Assembly (NCBI RefSeq): GCF_900105535.1
Contig: NZ_LT629779.1
Location: 1,922,001-1,986,000, forward strand
Length of the DNA stretch: 64,000 bases
DNA from: Pseudarthrobacter equi
GTDB taxonomy: Bacteria > Actinomycetota > Actinomycetes > Actinomycetales > Micrococcaceae
Direction of reading: 5' to 3'
The notes under the pieces were generated by a model, which was not told the DNA's origin, did no database searches, and worked only from the letters and a program-made list of their open reading frames with translations. Below are positions 26,786-36,102 of the stretch, piece by piece (within the stretch, counting starts at the first letter, position 1; each line of letters starts with the position of its first letter). The translations under genes and the position numbers were made by a program.

Positions 26786-28339
26786 GTGAGTTTGACCATT
26801 CCCTCCCCCTTTTCCGGCGCCCCCACCGAAGAACCGGTGTCAGGCCTGCCACGCGAAGCCACGCCCCGTACCTACCAGGTGCGGACCTTCGGCTGCCAGA
26901 TGAACGTCCACGACTCCGAGCGGATGGCCGGGATGCTCGAGGACGCCGGTTACGTCCCCGCGGACGGTGACCGAGCCGACGTCGTTGTCTTCAACACGTG
27001 CGCCGTGCGTGAGAACGCGGACAACAAACTCTACGGAAACCTTGGAATCCTGGCGCCCGTCAAGGCCGCGAACCCGGGGATGCAGATCGCAGTGGGCGGC
27101 TGCCTGGCGCAGAAGGACCGCGAAACCATCCTGAAGAAGGCCCCGTGGGTGGACGCCGTTTTTGGTACCCACAACGTCGGCGCACTCCCTGCGCTGCTGG
27201 AACGGGCCCGGCACAACAACGAAGCCCAGCTGGAAATCCTGGAATCCCTGGATGTCTTCCCCTCCACACTTCCCACCAAGCGTGACTCCGTCTACGCCGG
27301 CTGGGTCTCCATCTCCGTTGGCTGCAACAACACCTGCACGTTCTGCATCGTGCCGGCGCTGCGTGGCAAGGAAAAGGACCGCAGGCCCGGGGACATCCTC
27401 GCTGAAATCCAGGCACTCGTGGACGACGGCGCCATTGAGGTCACCCTCCTGGGCCAGAACGTGAACTCATACGGCGTGGAATTCGGGGACCGCCAGGCGT
27501 TCTCCAAGCTCCTGCGGGCCTGTGGCGACATCGAGGGCCTGGAACGTGTCCGCTTCACCAGCCCGCATCCCGCAGCCTTCACGGACGACGTCATCGACGC
27601 CATGGCGGAAACTCCCAACGTCATGCCGCAGCTGCACATGCCGCTGCAGTCCGGATCCGACAGCATCCTGAAGGCCATGAAGCGGTCGTACCGGTCCACG
27701 AAGTTCCTGGGCATCCTGGACAAGGTCCGGGAGAAGATCCCGCACGCAGCCATCTCCACCGACATCATCGTCGGGTTCCCCGGCGAAACCGAAGAGGACT
27801 TCCAGGCCACGCTGGACGTCGTGGAAAAGTCCCGCTTCGCCACCGCCTTCACCTTCCAGTACTCCAAGCGTCCCGGCACTCCGGCCGCGGACCTGCCGGA
27901 CCAGCTGCCCAAGGCAGTGGTCCAGGAACGCTTCGAGCGTCTGACGGCCCTGCAGGACAGGATCGCCGCGGAAGAGAACAAAAAGCAGCTGGGCCGCCGC
28001 GTGGAGGTTATGGTCACCGCGCAGTCCGGGCGGAAGGCAGAAGAAACCCACCGCCTGTCCGGACGTTCACGGGACCAGCGGCTGGTTCATTTCTCGGTTC
28101 CGGAGGGGTCGCCCGCCCCCAGGCCCGGCGACCTCGTCACCGTCACCATTACGGAGGCCGGCGCCTTCCACCTCCTTGCGGATCCCGCGCCGGGGGATTA
28201 CAGCCTTCGGCGTTCTCGCGCGGGTGACGCCTGGGACAGGTCCCAGGCTGATTCCTGCGGTGTCCCCGCACCCGGCACCGGCGACGCGCGCAAGGGCGTT
28301 TCGCTCGGCATGCCCTCGCTGCCCGTGCGCACTTCCTGA
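26786..28339 (+). CDS. miaB: tRNA-2-methylthio-N6-dimethylallyladenosine synthase MiaB
   Basis: MiaB, 517 residues, methylthiolates i6A37 in tRNA. The N-terminal UPF0004 domain has cysteines in [24 protein letters not shown] and GGCLAQ, binding the auxiliary cluster. The radical-SAM motif CNNTCTFC gives C180, C184 and C187. A TRAM domain follows at about 395-460. A tail of about 50 residues, Arg/Asp/Pro-rich, extends beyond TRAM as in other actinobacteria. GTG start 6 nt after TACCCT (26774-26779), a leaderless pattern. It works with miaA, 3 nt downstream. Confidence 0.97.
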   Translation: MSLTIPSPFSGAPTEEPVSGLPREATPRTYQVRTFGCQMNVHDSERMAGMLEDAGYVPADGDRADVVVFNTCAVRENADNKLYGNLGILAPVKAANPGMQIAVGGCLAQKDRETILKKAPWVDAVFGTHNVGALPALLERARHNNEAQLEILESLDVFPSTLPTKRDSVYAGWVSISVGCNNTCTFCIVPALRGKEKDRRPGDILAEIQALVDDGAIEVTLLGQNVNSYGVEFGDRQAFSKLLRACGDIEGLERVRFTSPHPAAFTDDVIDAMAETPNVMPQLHMPLQSGSDSILKAMKRSYRSTKFLGILDKVREKIPHAAISTDIIVGFPGETEEDFQATLDVVEKSRFATAFTFQYSKRPGTPAADLPDQLPKAVVQERFERLTALQDRIAAEENKKQLGRRVEVMVTAQSGRKAEETHRLSGRSRDQRLVHFSVPEGSPAPRPGDLVTVTITEAGAFHLLADPAPGDYSLRRSRAGDAWDRSQADSCGVPAPGTGDARKGVSLGMPSLPVRTS

Positions 28340-28342
28340 TCC

Positions 28343-29242
28343 GTGGGCACCCTGCCCGTCATCGCCGTCGTCGGTCCCACCGGGTCCGGAAAATCCGATC
28401 TTGCCGTCAACCTGGCACTTGAGCTGGACGGTGAGGTCATTAATGCCGATGCCATGCAGTTCTACCGCGGCATGGACATCGGAACCGCCAAGATCACCCC
28501 GGCCGAGCGGCGGGGCATACCGCACCATCTCCTGGACATCCTCGATGTCACGCAGGAGGCCAGCGTCTCGGACTTCCAGCAGCAGGCACGGCAGTTGATC
28601 GGGAACATCCACGCCCGCGGGAAACGGGCCATCCTGGTGGGCGGCTCCGGCCTTTACGTCCGCGCCGCCCTCGACGTCCTCGAATTTCCCGGGACCGACC
28701 CGGAGCTGCGCCGCACCCTGGAAGCAGACCTGGCCGCGCACGGCACAGCAGCCCTGCGGGCCCGCCTCCAGGACGTGGACCCGGCCTCGGCCGAACGTTT
28801 GAACGATGACCGGCGCATCATCCGCGCACTGGAAGTCCATCAGCTCACCGGCCGGCCCTTCAGTTCCTTCATGCCCCGGCGGGAGTACTTCCAGCCTGCC
28901 GTCCAGATCGGCTTGTCTGTTGACCGCGCGGCACTGCATGAACGGCTGGCCGCCCGGGTGCACGCCATGGTGGACACCGGCTTGCTGGCTGAAGTCCGCC
29001 TACTTGATGGACTGGGCTTGCGGACCGGGAAGACCGCGTGCCGTGCCTTGGGCTACTCGCAGTTCCTGCAGGTCCTCGACGGCGCCGCCACGGTGGCCGA
29101 GGCTGTTGAAAGCACCATCGTCGCCACCAGGCAGTTCGCACGCCGCCAGCTGACCTGGTTCCGCGCCGACCCGAGGATCACGTGGATCGACTGGCAGGAC
29201 CCGGAATTGCTGGCTCGGGCGGCAGGCCTTTGTGGCCGGTAG
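28343..29242 (+). CDS. miaA: tRNA dimethylallyltransferase MiaA
   Basis: MiaA, 299 residues, prenylates A37 of tRNAs reading UNN codons and so supplies MiaB with its substrate. Motifs are the P-loop GPTGSGKS (11-18), [18 protein letters not shown] and the tRNA-contact segment [13 protein letters not shown]. The start is GTG 28343, 3 nt after the miaB stop. The active-site DAMQF deviates by one residue from the common DSMQ(V/I)Y, within family range. Confidence 0.97.
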   Translation: MGTLPVIAVVGPTGSGKSDLAVNLALELDGEVINADAMQFYRGMDIGTAKITPAERRGIPHHLLDILDVTQEASVSDFQQQARQLIGNIHARGKRAILVGGSGLYVRAALDVLEFPGTDPELRRTLEADLAAHGTAALRARLQDVDPASAERLNDDRRIIRALEVHQLTGRPFSSFMPRREYFQPAVQIGLSVDRAALHERLAARVHAMVDTGLLAEVRLLDGLGLRTGKTACRALGYSQFLQVLDGAATVAEAVESTIVATRQFARRQLTWFRADPRITWIDWQDPELLARAAGLCGR

Positions 29243-29313
29243 CCTCAACCCAACCAGTAGCCCTGACGCGTCCGGTTTCCAGGGCCGCTGGGCCTGCCGG
29301 TAGGCTTGACGGC

Positions 29314-30258
29314 ATGGATGCAACCCTGACAGAGACTCCCGGAACCGCCTTTCAAACGCTGGCAGGGCTGCGCTTCTCCAAGGGGCACGGAACCGGTAAC
29401 GACTTCGTCCTGGTGGCCGATCCGGAGGGTGCACACACCATCGACGCCGGCCACGTGGCCGCCCTGTGCAACCGGCACCTTGGCATCGGCGGAGATGGCC
29501 TGATCCGGGCCGTGCCGTCACGCTTCCTTCCCGAGGGCCGCGAGATCCTCGCCGCCAACCCCGACGCCGAGTGGTTCATGGACTACCGCAACGGCGACGG
29601 GTCGCTGTCCGAAATGTGCGGCAACGGCGTCCGGGTCTTTGTCCACTTCCTCCGTGCTGAAGGGCTGATCGATCTCCCGGTGGGCGGCGCCCTTGCCATT
29701 GGCACCCGCGGCGGCCTGAAGACAGTGGTGCGCACCGCCGACGGCTATGCAGTGGACATGGGACCGTGGGAGTTCATTTTCCCTGGTGAGGCCACGGCCA
29801 AAGCCATGGACTCGCTGGTGACCGCCGAAGGCCTTGAGGTCCCGCGCCCGGCCCTCTCAGTCAGCATGGGCAACCCGCATACCGTGGTTGCCCTCGCCGA
29901 ACTGGCCGAGCTTGAATCAACCCGCCTCTACACCGCCCCTGCTGTGGAACCGGTCCCGGCCAACGGAACCAACGTGGAATTCGTGGTTCCGTCCGAGCCG
30001 CTGGTCCTCGATGGCATCGGCTCCGTCACCATGCGGGTCCACGAACGCGGCGTGGGGGAGACGCAGTCCTGCGGCACGGGAGCCTGCGCCGCAGCCGTCG
30101 CGATCCGCCACTGGGCCGGGGCCGGAGCCCCCGACGCCTGGCGCGTGAACGTTCCGGGCGGAGTGGTGGGCGTTAAGTTCTTCGCAGGCCCCGGCGGCCA
30201 CGAGCATGTTGAGCTCAGCGGCCCGGCCGTCATTGTGGCGTCTGGGACGCTTTCCTGA
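29314..30258 (+). CDS. dapF: Diaminopimelate epimerase
   Basis: DapF, 314 residues, epimerises LL-DAP to meso-DAP. The two catalytic cysteines are C102 in EMCGNGVRVF and C253 in SCGTGACAAAVA; GTGNDFV near the N-terminus binds substrate. A frame open from 29182 overlaps miaA, so I use ATG 29314. TAGGCT at 29301-29306 is 7 nt before, a leaderless pattern. The 3' end overlaps the convergent methyltransferase gene by 29 bp. Confidence 0.97.
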   Translation: MDATLTETPGTAFQTLAGLRFSKGHGTGNDFVLVADPEGAHTIDAGHVAALCNRHLGIGGDGLIRAVPSRFLPEGREILAANPDAEWFMDYRNGDGSLSEMCGNGVRVFVHFLRAEGLIDLPVGGALAIGTRGGLKTVVRTADGYAVDMGPWEFIFPGEATAKAMDSLVTAEGLEVPRPALSVSMGNPHTVVALAELAELESTRLYTAPAVEPVPANGTNVEFVVPSEPLVLDGIGSVTMRVHERGVGETQSCGTGACAAAVAIRHWAGAGAPDAWRVNVPGGVVGVKFFAGPGGHEHVELSGPAVIVASGTLS

Positions 30259-30853
30259 CTTTCAGTACGCGGAACGATTTCGACGTTGACTCCCGCGTCA
30301 CCGTGAAGGACGCGTCGAGTTCTGCCGCCAGCCAGCGCTGCAGCGAATCCGAGCCCAGGTTCTTCTGGACCACGAGGTAGGCAGTTCCTCCCGGCGCCAG
30401 CCGCGGCAGCCAAAGTTTCAGCAGGGAGTGCAGCTCATCCTTGCCGATCCGGATTGGCGGGTTCGACCAGATGGTGTCGAACCGCACCCCGGGATCCACG
30501 TCCTCCGGCGTGCTCGCTGCAACATTCGACAGGCCCAGCGCGGCGGCGTTCCCATTGGTCAGGGCAATGCAGCGTTCGTTCACGTCCACGGCGTAGACCT
30601 GCGCGTGGGGTGCCTTCAGCGCCATCGTCAGGGCGATGGGGCCCCAGCCGCAGCCGATATCCAGGAGGTTGCCGGTGGCTGCAGGTGCGGGAACCTCCGC
30701 CAGCAGCACGGCGGTTCCCTTATCGATTCCGTCCGGGCTGAAGATGCCGTTCGAGGTCTGCAGCGTCCGCGTTTCTCCGGCGAGTTCCACCGTCAGCGGT
30801 TTCCGTGTGAAGGGGCCGGCGGGCGATGCGCTGAAATAGTGTGCGGACTCCAT
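30230..30853 (-). CDS. Class I SAM-dependent methyltransferase, RsmC/RlmG-like
   Basis: The 207-residue protein begins with HYFSASPAGPFTRKPLTV and has the SAM motif LLDIGCGWGPIALTMAL, the acidic YAVDVNE after motif II, and the NPP motif in TIWSNPPIRIGK, which marks N-methyltransferases acting on bases. It resembles the catalytic half of 16S/23S guanine-N2 methyltransferases (MTS family). The exact target is not determinable. A longer frame to 31216 has no homology; I use ATG 30853, 8 nt after minus-strand TACTCT (30862-30867). Confidence 0.9.
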   Translation of the reverse strand: MESAHYFSASPAGPFTRKPLTVELAGETRTLQTSNGIFSPDGIDKGTAVLLAEVPAPAATGNLLDIGCGWGPIALTMALKAPHAQVYAVDVNERCIALTNGNAAALGLSNVAASTPEDVDPGVRFDTIWSNPPIRIGKDELHSLLKLWLPRLAPGGTAYLVVQKNLGSDSLQRWLAAELDASFTVTRESTSKSFRVLKVRKASQTPQ

Positions 30854-30912
30854 AACTGGCCAGAGTAGTTCCCCCCGCAGCGTAATGGGAAACCGCGCCG
30901 CGGCGCCTCTGT

Positions 30913-30918
30913 TAGTCT
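30913..30918 (+). promoter_or_regulatory. -10 hexamer of the hflX transcript
   Basis: TAGTCT lies 7 nt before the ATG of a six-codon ORF, the same geometry as the leaderless genes in this window. Transcription would start at or next to that ATG, about 380 nt before hflX. Confidence 0.6.
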
Positions 30919-30925
30919 TGACAGC

Positions 30926-30946
30926 ATGTTCTTGATCTTCGAGTAG
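30926..30946 (+). CDS. Candidate leaderless short ORF (MFLIFE) before hflX
   Basis: Six sense codons, Met-Phe-Leu-Ile-Phe-Glu, end in TAG. The ATG is 7 nt after TAGTCT, so the predicted mRNA would begin with this codon. It lies about 360 nt upstream of hflX, a ribosome-rescue GTPase gene that in some Gram-positives is controlled by antibiotic-responsive leader attenuation. It may be a sensing leader peptide, or chance. Confidence 0.45.
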   Translation: MFLIFE

Positions 30947-31304
30947 CCGGCATGGGCACTTGCCCGTCCCGCTCCCTTGTCCGCGGTGTCCACTCCCGCC
31001 AGCGATTCTGCCCACAGCGACGCAGGTTTTCCGCCTTCCGCTTGTGCACCGGACCAAACTCCAACGTTTGCTCCGCACGCCGGACAACACTCGAAGCTTG
31101 ATCCGCTCTTGCTTCCTGCCGTGATGCCGGTCCCAAACCGTTCCGCCGGCTTTCCTACGCGGCGCCCACGCTGCCGCGGCATTGTTGCCCGGCTGCCAGT
31201 ACAGGAGACTCTGCATGACCGCAGCCCCTCAGCCCAGCGCGAATACTTCACCAGATTCCACCGAACGGCACTATTCTGGAAATGCCGAAACTTCAAAGGA
31301 GACC

Positions 31305-32876
31305 ATGACCAGCCAGCCCAACACCGGATCCGATCCAGCGTCCCAGGATATGAGTCCTGCGGAGATCCAAGCTGTTATCGACAGGATCCTCGCCAAGGAC
31401 GTACCGGCCAGCTCCAGGACGTCCGGCGGTGCCGGCGACGCGAAGGCGGTCCTCGGCAAGGCCCAGGCCATCTCCCACCTGGACGACGAGCACTCTGAAT
31501 ACGACGGCGACCAGCAGGACCTCGAAGAGCGGCGCGCCCTGCGCCGCACGGCAGGCCTTTCCACCGAGCTCGAAGACGTTACCGAGGTCGAATACCGCCA
31601 GCTGCGGCTGGAGCGCGTGGTCCTTGCCGGACTGTGGTCCGAAGGCACCCTGGCCGACGCCGAGAACTCCCTGCGGGAACTCGCAGCCCTGGCCGAGACC
31701 GCCGGTTCGGAAGTGCTGGACGGCCTCGTGCAGCGCCGTGCCAAGCCGGACCCCGGCACGTTCCTGGGCTCGGGCAAGGCGCAGGAGCTCAAGGACATTG
31801 TCATGTCCACGGGAGCGGACACGGTGGTGGTCGATGCCGAGCTGGCACCGTCCCAGCGGCGCGGGCTGGAAGACATCGTCAAGGTCAAGGTCATCGACCG
31901 CACCGGGCTCATCCTGGACATCTTCGCGCAGCATGCGAAGAGCCGCGAAGGCAAGGCCCAGGTTGAGCTGGCGCAGCTCGAGTACCTGCTTCCGCGCCTG
32001 CGCGGCTGGGGCGACTCGATGTCCCGCCAGGCCGGCGGCCAGGTGGGCGGTGCCGCCGCCGGCATGGGTTCGCGCGGTCCCGGTGAGACGAAGATCGAAC
32101 TGGACCGCCGCCGGATCCGTACCCGGATGGCCAAGCTGCGGCGCGAAATCGCGGCGATGAAGCCTGCCCGGGAAACCAAGCGCGCCAACCGTCGTCGTAA
32201 TGAAGTGCCGTCCGTAGCAATTGCGGGCTACACGAACGCTGGAAAGTCGTCCCTTCTCAACAGGTTGACCGATGCCGGGGTGCTGGTAGAGAACGCCCTG
32301 TTCGCCACGCTGGACCCCACCATCCGCAAAGCCGAGACATCTGACGGCCTGGGTTACACGCTGGCCGACACCGTGGGCTTCGTCCGGTCCCTCCCCACCC
32401 AGCTGGTGGAGGCCTTCCGGTCCACCTTGGAGGAAGTGGCCGATTCCGACCTCATCCTGCATGTGGTGGATGCGTCCCACCCGGATCCTGAAGGCCAGAT
32501 CGCCGCTGTGAGGAAGGTCTTCGGCGAGGTTGACGCCCGCAAGATCCCGGAGATCATCGTCCTGAACAAGGCCGACGCCGCAGATCCCTTCGTGGTGGAA
32601 CGGCTGAAGCAGCGTGAACCGCGCCATGTGGTGGTTTCGGCGCGCACCGGCGAGGGAATCGCGGAACTGCTGAAGACCATCAGCGAATCGATTCCGCGTC
32701 CCGGCGTCCAGCTGGAGCTCCTTATCCCGTACAACCGCGGCGACCTGATCAGCAAGCTGCACGACTCCGACGCGGAGATCATCAGCATGGACCATGTCGA
32801 GGCCGGAACCCGGGCGGTGGTGAAGGTCCGCGAGGGCCTGGCCGCCGAACTGGAATCCTTTGCCGTCAATGCCTGA
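31305..32876 (+). CDS. hflX: GTPase HflX
   Basis: HflX, 523 residues, is a GTPase that splits stalled ribosomes under stress. After an acidic start, the N-terminal domain has KPDPGTFLGSGKAQELKD and MGSRGPGETKIELDRRR. The G domain has G1 GYTNAGKS (308-315), G3 in LADTVGFVRSLP and G4 NKAD. The C-terminal domain ends in VKVREGLAAELESF. I chose ATG 31305 after AAAGGAG at ideal spacing; the frame extends back to 31182 without a good site. The long leader is described separately. It overlaps the helicase gene by 8 nt. Confidence 0.97.
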   Translation: MTSQPNTGSDPASQDMSPAEIQAVIDRILAKDVPASSRTSGGAGDAKAVLGKAQAISHLDDEHSEYDGDQQDLEERRALRRTAGLSTELEDVTEVEYRQLRLERVVLAGLWSEGTLADAENSLRELAALAETAGSEVLDGLVQRRAKPDPGTFLGSGKAQELKDIVMSTGADTVVVDAELAPSQRRGLEDIVKVKVIDRTGLILDIFAQHAKSREGKAQVELAQLEYLLPRLRGWGDSMSRQAGGQVGGAAAGMGSRGPGETKIELDRRRIRTRMAKLRREIAAMKPARETKRANRRRNEVPSVAIAGYTNAGKSSLLNRLTDAGVLVENALFATLDPTIRKAETSDGLGYTLADTVGFVRSLPTQLVEAFRSTLEEVADSDLILHVVDASHPDPEGQIAAVRKVFGEVDARKIPEIIVLNKADAADPFVVERLKQREPRHVVVSARTGEGIAELLKTISESIPRPGVQLELLIPYNRGDLISKLHDSDAEIISMDHVEAGTRAVVKVREGLAAELESFAVNA

Positions 32877-34926
32877 GGCTGTGGCAACTGAATCCAAGGA
32901 AACGGCCGGCGGGCAGCTCGTCATCGAGCTGCTCGACCGGGCCGTTTCCGCCATGGGCGGCCAAAGCCGCTCCGGGCAGCATGAAATGGCGCGGCAAGTG
33001 GCGCAGGCCATCGAAACGGGAAACCACCTGCTGGTGCAGGCCGGGACCGGTACCGGAAAGTCACTGGCATACCTGATCCCGCTGATCGCCCATGCTCTTG
33101 AAAGCAACAAGCCCGCCCTGGTGTCCACGGCCACCCTTGCCCTGCAGACGCAGATTGTGGGCAGGGACCTGCCGCGGCTCCTCAAAGCCATCACCCCGGC
33201 CCTCGACCGTCCGGTCAAGGTGGCGCTGGTCAAGGGCCGGTCCAATTACGTGTGCCGGCACAAGCTGGAAGGCGGGTTTCCCTCCGAGGAACCCTCCGAG
33301 GGGCAGCTCTTCTCCCTCGGTGAGGACACCAGCGTGCCGCACTTCGCCGCAGCCGCCGGCGGGCCGCAGTCCCAGCTCGGAAAGGAAGTGGTCCGGCTCC
33401 GGGAATGGGCGGAAAAGACGTCCACAGGAGACCGGGACGAACTCCTGCCCGGCGTGACGGACCGCGCCTGGAAGCAGGTGTCCGTGACGTCCATGGAGTG
33501 CCTGGGCTCCCAGAAATGCCCCCTGGCCGAGGAATGCTTCAGCGAGCTGGCCCGCCAGGACGCTGCCGATGCCGACGTCGTGGTGACCAACCATGCCATG
33601 CTCGCGGTCAGTGCGTTCGAGGGACTCGCGGTGCTGCCCGAGTACGACGTTGTGGTGGTGGATGAGGCCCACGAGCTGCAGGACCGGGTTACCGGTGCAG
33701 TGTCCGGCCAGCTCTCCGTCGCCATGGTCCACGCCGCTGCCTCAGGCGCCCGCAAACACACGGCGATCACCGTGGACGCGCTCAACGCCGCCGCAGCGAA
33801 CCTGGAGCTGGCCCTTGCCGGCGTCCCAAGCGGGCTGCTCCCCAACGGACTGAACGACGAACAGCTCGACTGCGTGGACCAGCTGCGCGAGGCCTGCAGG
33901 GCGGCGCTGTCCGACTCCAAGGGGGACAGCAGCAACACGGCCGACGGCGGCAGGCAGCTTGCGCGTTCACGCCTGATGCTCATCCTCGAACTGTCCGAAC
34001 GGCTATTGGCGGCAAAGGAGAACCGCGAGGTCGTGTGGATCTCGCGCGCCGGAACCTTCGATCCCGGCCAGGGCTATACCCAACCTGACGACAGTGCTCC
34101 TGCGCTGGTCAATATCGCGCCGTTGTCCGTGGCCGGGAGGCTGCGTGAGGGGCTCTTCGCCGGGCATACAGTGGTCCTGACGTCCGCAACCCTGGCCATC
34201 GGTTCTGCCTTCGAGCCCGCCGCCGGGGGATTGGGCCTCGTGGGCGAAGGGGCGCCGGCCTGGACCGGGATCGACGTCGGCTCGCCGTTCGACTATCCCA
34301 AGCAGGGGATCCTGTACGTGGCCGGGCACCTGCCCAAGCCGGGCCGTGGTGCGTCACCCGAATCGCTTGCAGAGCTGGAGGCACTCATCCGCGCCTCGAA
34401 CGGCGGGGCGCTGTGCCTGTTCTCCTCACGGCGGGCAGCCGAAGAGGCGGCCGAAGCACTCCGGCCCAAGCTGGGCATGACGGTCCTGTGCCAGGGCGAC
34501 TCCACCATGACGGCCCTCGTCAAGCAGTTCGCAGACGAACCGGATACGTGCCTGTTCGGCACCATGTCGCTCTGGCAGGGCGTTGACGTCCCAGGGGTTT
34601 CCTGCCGCCTGGTGGTCATCGACCGGATCCCCTTCCCCCGCCCGGACGACCCCCTCATGACCGCCCGCTCCCGGGCCGTGGCGCAGGCAGGCGGCAACGG
34701 CTTCATGTCCGTCTCGGCCACCCATGCCGCCATCCGGCTGGCCCAGGGCGCCGGCAGGCTGATCCGCTCCACCGGCGACAAGGGCGTAGTGGCGGTCCTC
34801 GATTCCCGCCTGGCCACGGAACGCTACGCCGGGTTCCTGCGCGGCGCCCTGCCGCCCTTCTGGGCCACGACGGACCGCACGACGGCGATCGCGGCCTTGG
34901 AGAGGCTGGCCGGGGAAACGCCGTAG
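32869..34926 (+). CDS. dinG: DinG/XPD-type ATP-dependent DNA helicase
   Basis: The 685-residue superfamily 2 helicase has Walker A AGTGTGK (58-64), the DEAH box VVVDEAHELQDR, and four cysteines placed as an XPD-type Fe-S cluster: YVCRHKL, MECLGSQ, KCPL and ECFSE. The C-terminal helicase half has LTSATLAIGS, FGTMSLWQGVDVPG and QGAGRLIRS. DinG-like enzymes unwind forked DNA and R-loops 5'->3'. No SOS box is visible near it despite the name. ATG 32869 overlaps the end of hflX; TTG 32860 is a possible alternative. Confidence 0.93.
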   Translation: MPEAVATESKETAGGQLVIELLDRAVSAMGGQSRSGQHEMARQVAQAIETGNHLLVQAGTGTGKSLAYLIPLIAHALESNKPALVSTATLALQTQIVGRDLPRLLKAITPALDRPVKVALVKGRSNYVCRHKLEGGFPSEEPSEGQLFSLGEDTSVPHFAAAAGGPQSQLGKEVVRLREWAEKTSTGDRDELLPGVTDRAWKQVSVTSMECLGSQKCPLAEECFSELARQDAADADVVVTNHAMLAVSAFEGLAVLPEYDVVVVDEAHELQDRVTGAVSGQLSVAMVHAAASGARKHTAITVDALNAAAANLELALAGVPSGLLPNGLNDEQLDCVDQLREACRAALSDSKGDSSNTADGGRQLARSRLMLILELSERLLAAKENREVVWISRAGTFDPGQGYTQPDDSAPALVNIAPLSVAGRLREGLFAGHTVVLTSATLAIGSAFEPAAGGLGLVGEGAPAWTGIDVGSPFDYPKQGILYVAGHLPKPGRGASPESLAELEALIRASNGGALCLFSSRRAAEEAAEALRPKLGMTVLCQGDSTMTALVKQFADEPDTCLFGTMSLWQGVDVPGVSCRLVVIDRIPFPRPDDPLMTARSRAVAQAGGNGFMSVSATHAAIRLAQGAGRLIRSTGDKGVVAVLDSRLATERYAGFLRGALPPFWATTDRTTAIAALERLAGETP

Positions 34927-34942
34927 GCACCATTTGAAAACC

Positions 34943-34988
34943 CCAATAAGGAAGGCGCCGTTCCCCGGAACGGCGCCTCCCTTATTGG
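34943..34988. terminator. Bidirectional terminator between dinG and lexA
   Basis: A 22-bp stem with one mismatch (34943-34964 with 34967-34988) has a 2-nt tip. Its outer part is A/T rich (CCAATAAGGAAGG), giving U-tracts on both strands, so it can end both the rightward helicase and the leftward lexA transcripts. Confidence 0.9.
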
Positions 34989-35024
34989 CTGGACTGCTGT
35001 GGCCTGTTGTTGACGGCGGCCACG

Positions 35025-35774
35025 CTACAGCGAGCGGAGGACCGAAACCACCTTGCCCATGATGGTGGCATGGTCGCCAAGGATCGGTTCGTACTGCGTG
35101 TTCTGGGGCAGCAGCCACGTGTGGCCGTCCCGCTGGCGGAACGTCTTGACCGTGGCTTCGTCGTCCAGGAGCGCGGCAACAATGTCGCCGTTCGCGGCAT
35201 CCGCCTGGCGCCGGACCACCACCCAGTCGCCGTCGCAGATAGCGGCGTCCACCATGGAATCACCGGCCACCTTCAGCATAAACAGTTCGCCCTGGCCCAC
35301 CAGCTGGCGGGGGAGCGGCATAACGTCTTCCACCACCTGGTCCGCGAGGATGGGGCCGCCGGCGGCGATGCGGCCGACGAGGGGCACCATGGCCGTGTCC
35401 AGCGCGGTGGGCAACTCCGTGACGGACGCTGTGATGCCCGTGGAGGCCGCAGCCGCGGGTTCCGCTGCCTGCCTGGCCGCCCTGCCGGTGGTCCCGCCGT
35501 CGAGGGTCAGCGGCATCAGGACTTCCATGGCCCGGGGCCGCTTCGGATCACGCCGCAGGTAGCCCAGCTTTTCCAGCTGCGAGAGCTGGTGGGTGACGCT
35601 CGAGAGGCTGGCCAGCCCCACGGTGTCCCCAATCTCGCGCATGGACGGCGGGTAGCCGTTGACGTTGACCGAACGCTGGATGGTCTCGAGGATTTTCTTC
35701 TGCCGCGGCGTCAAGCCCTTGGCTGTCCTTTTCGGCTGCGAGGTCGCCCTGCCCCCGGTGGCTGCTGCTGCCAT
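35025..35774 (-). CDS. lexA: SOS repressor LexA
   Basis: LexA, 249 residues, represses SOS genes until RecA filaments trigger its self-cleavage. The N-terminal winged helix is [32 protein letters not shown] and [15 protein letters not shown]. The cleavage pair is Ala138-Gly139 in VGRIAAGGP; the catalytic dyad is Ser173 (VAGDSMVDA) and Lys210 (EATVKTF). The linker (about 95-120) is Ala/Thr-rich. An SOS box at 35914-35929 lies upstream and another at 35982-35997 nearer the divergent LysM gene, consistent with autoregulation and joint control. Confidence 0.98.
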   Translation of the reverse strand: MAAAATGGRATSQPKRTAKGLTPRQKKILETIQRSVNVNGYPPSMREIGDTVGLASLSSVTHQLSQLEKLGYLRRDPKRPRAMEVLMPLTLDGGTTGRAARQAAEPAAAASTGITASVTELPTALDTAMVPLVGRIAAGGPILADQVVEDVMPLPRQLVGQGELFMLKVAGDSMVDAAICDGDWVVVRRQADAANGDIVAALLDDEATVKTFRQRDGHTWLLPQNTQYEPILGDHATIMGKVVSVLRSL

Positions 35775-35913
35775 GTTCGCCGTTGCCTTTCGGTTGCCAC
35801 CGGGCTTTCAACTGCACCGGACTAAGTGTTCCCGCCGTCAATGTCAGACCCTGCTGATCAACTTCAGGAGTGGATGTTCCTGCCTCCAAACGTAGGTCAG
35901 CCACATGGCTTTT

Positions 35914-35929
35914 TCAAACATTTGTTCTA
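35914..35929 (-). promoter_or_regulatory. LexA/SOS box, lexA-proximal
   Basis: The site is TCAAAC-ATTT-GTTCTA, two changes from TCGAAC-N4-GTTCGA, 140 bp before the lexA start. It fits autoregulation of lexA. Confidence 0.75.
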
Positions 35930-35981
35930 GCGAGTCTCGACATTGTTCGTCCATAGGTGCTAAAACTGAATCAAGCAGTAT

Positions 35982-35997
35982 TCGAATATGTGTTCTA
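35982..35997 (+). promoter_or_regulatory. LexA/SOS box, LysM-gene side
   Basis: The site is TCGAAT-ATGT-GTTCTA, two changes from consensus, 106 bp before the LysM-protein start. It probably controls the rightward gene and may also affect lexA. Confidence 0.8.
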
Positions 35998-36102
35998 ACA
36001 AGGCGAGCAGCCGTTCGAACACGGAGCCGGTCAGGCAGCACCATGGGGCGGCACCAGCAGGCAACACCAACAGACGCAGTACGGTCCAGGAGGGCTAAGG
36101 TC

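Larger units (their letters stand above)
30854..31304. other. 451-bp gap: divergent promoters and long hflX leader
   Basis: The gap between the leftward methyltransferase and hflX holds the minus-strand -10 TACTCT (30862-30867), the plus-strand TAGTCT (30913-30918) with its six-codon ORF (30926-30946), and about 360 nt of further leader. Only modest GC stems are visible in the rest, for example GGGC/GCCC near 30955-30966. No protein gene longer than the short ORF convinces me; the open frame that enters hflX from 31182 begins without a ribosome site. Confidence 0.65.
35775..36102. other. 328-bp divergent SOS control region
   Basis: The space between lexA and the LysM gene contains two LexA boxes 68 bp apart and an isolated palindrome GTTCGAAC at 36013-36020. 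AT content is clearly higher (35880-36000) than elsewhere in the window. The leftward open frame 35844-36104 crosses both boxes and has no recognisable homology; I do not treat it as a gene. Confidence 0.8.

Noticed and set aside
36013..36020. Third LexA site GTTCGAAC near the LysM gene
   Set aside because: The half sites are inverted without the 4-bp spacer, so it does not fit the box geometry.
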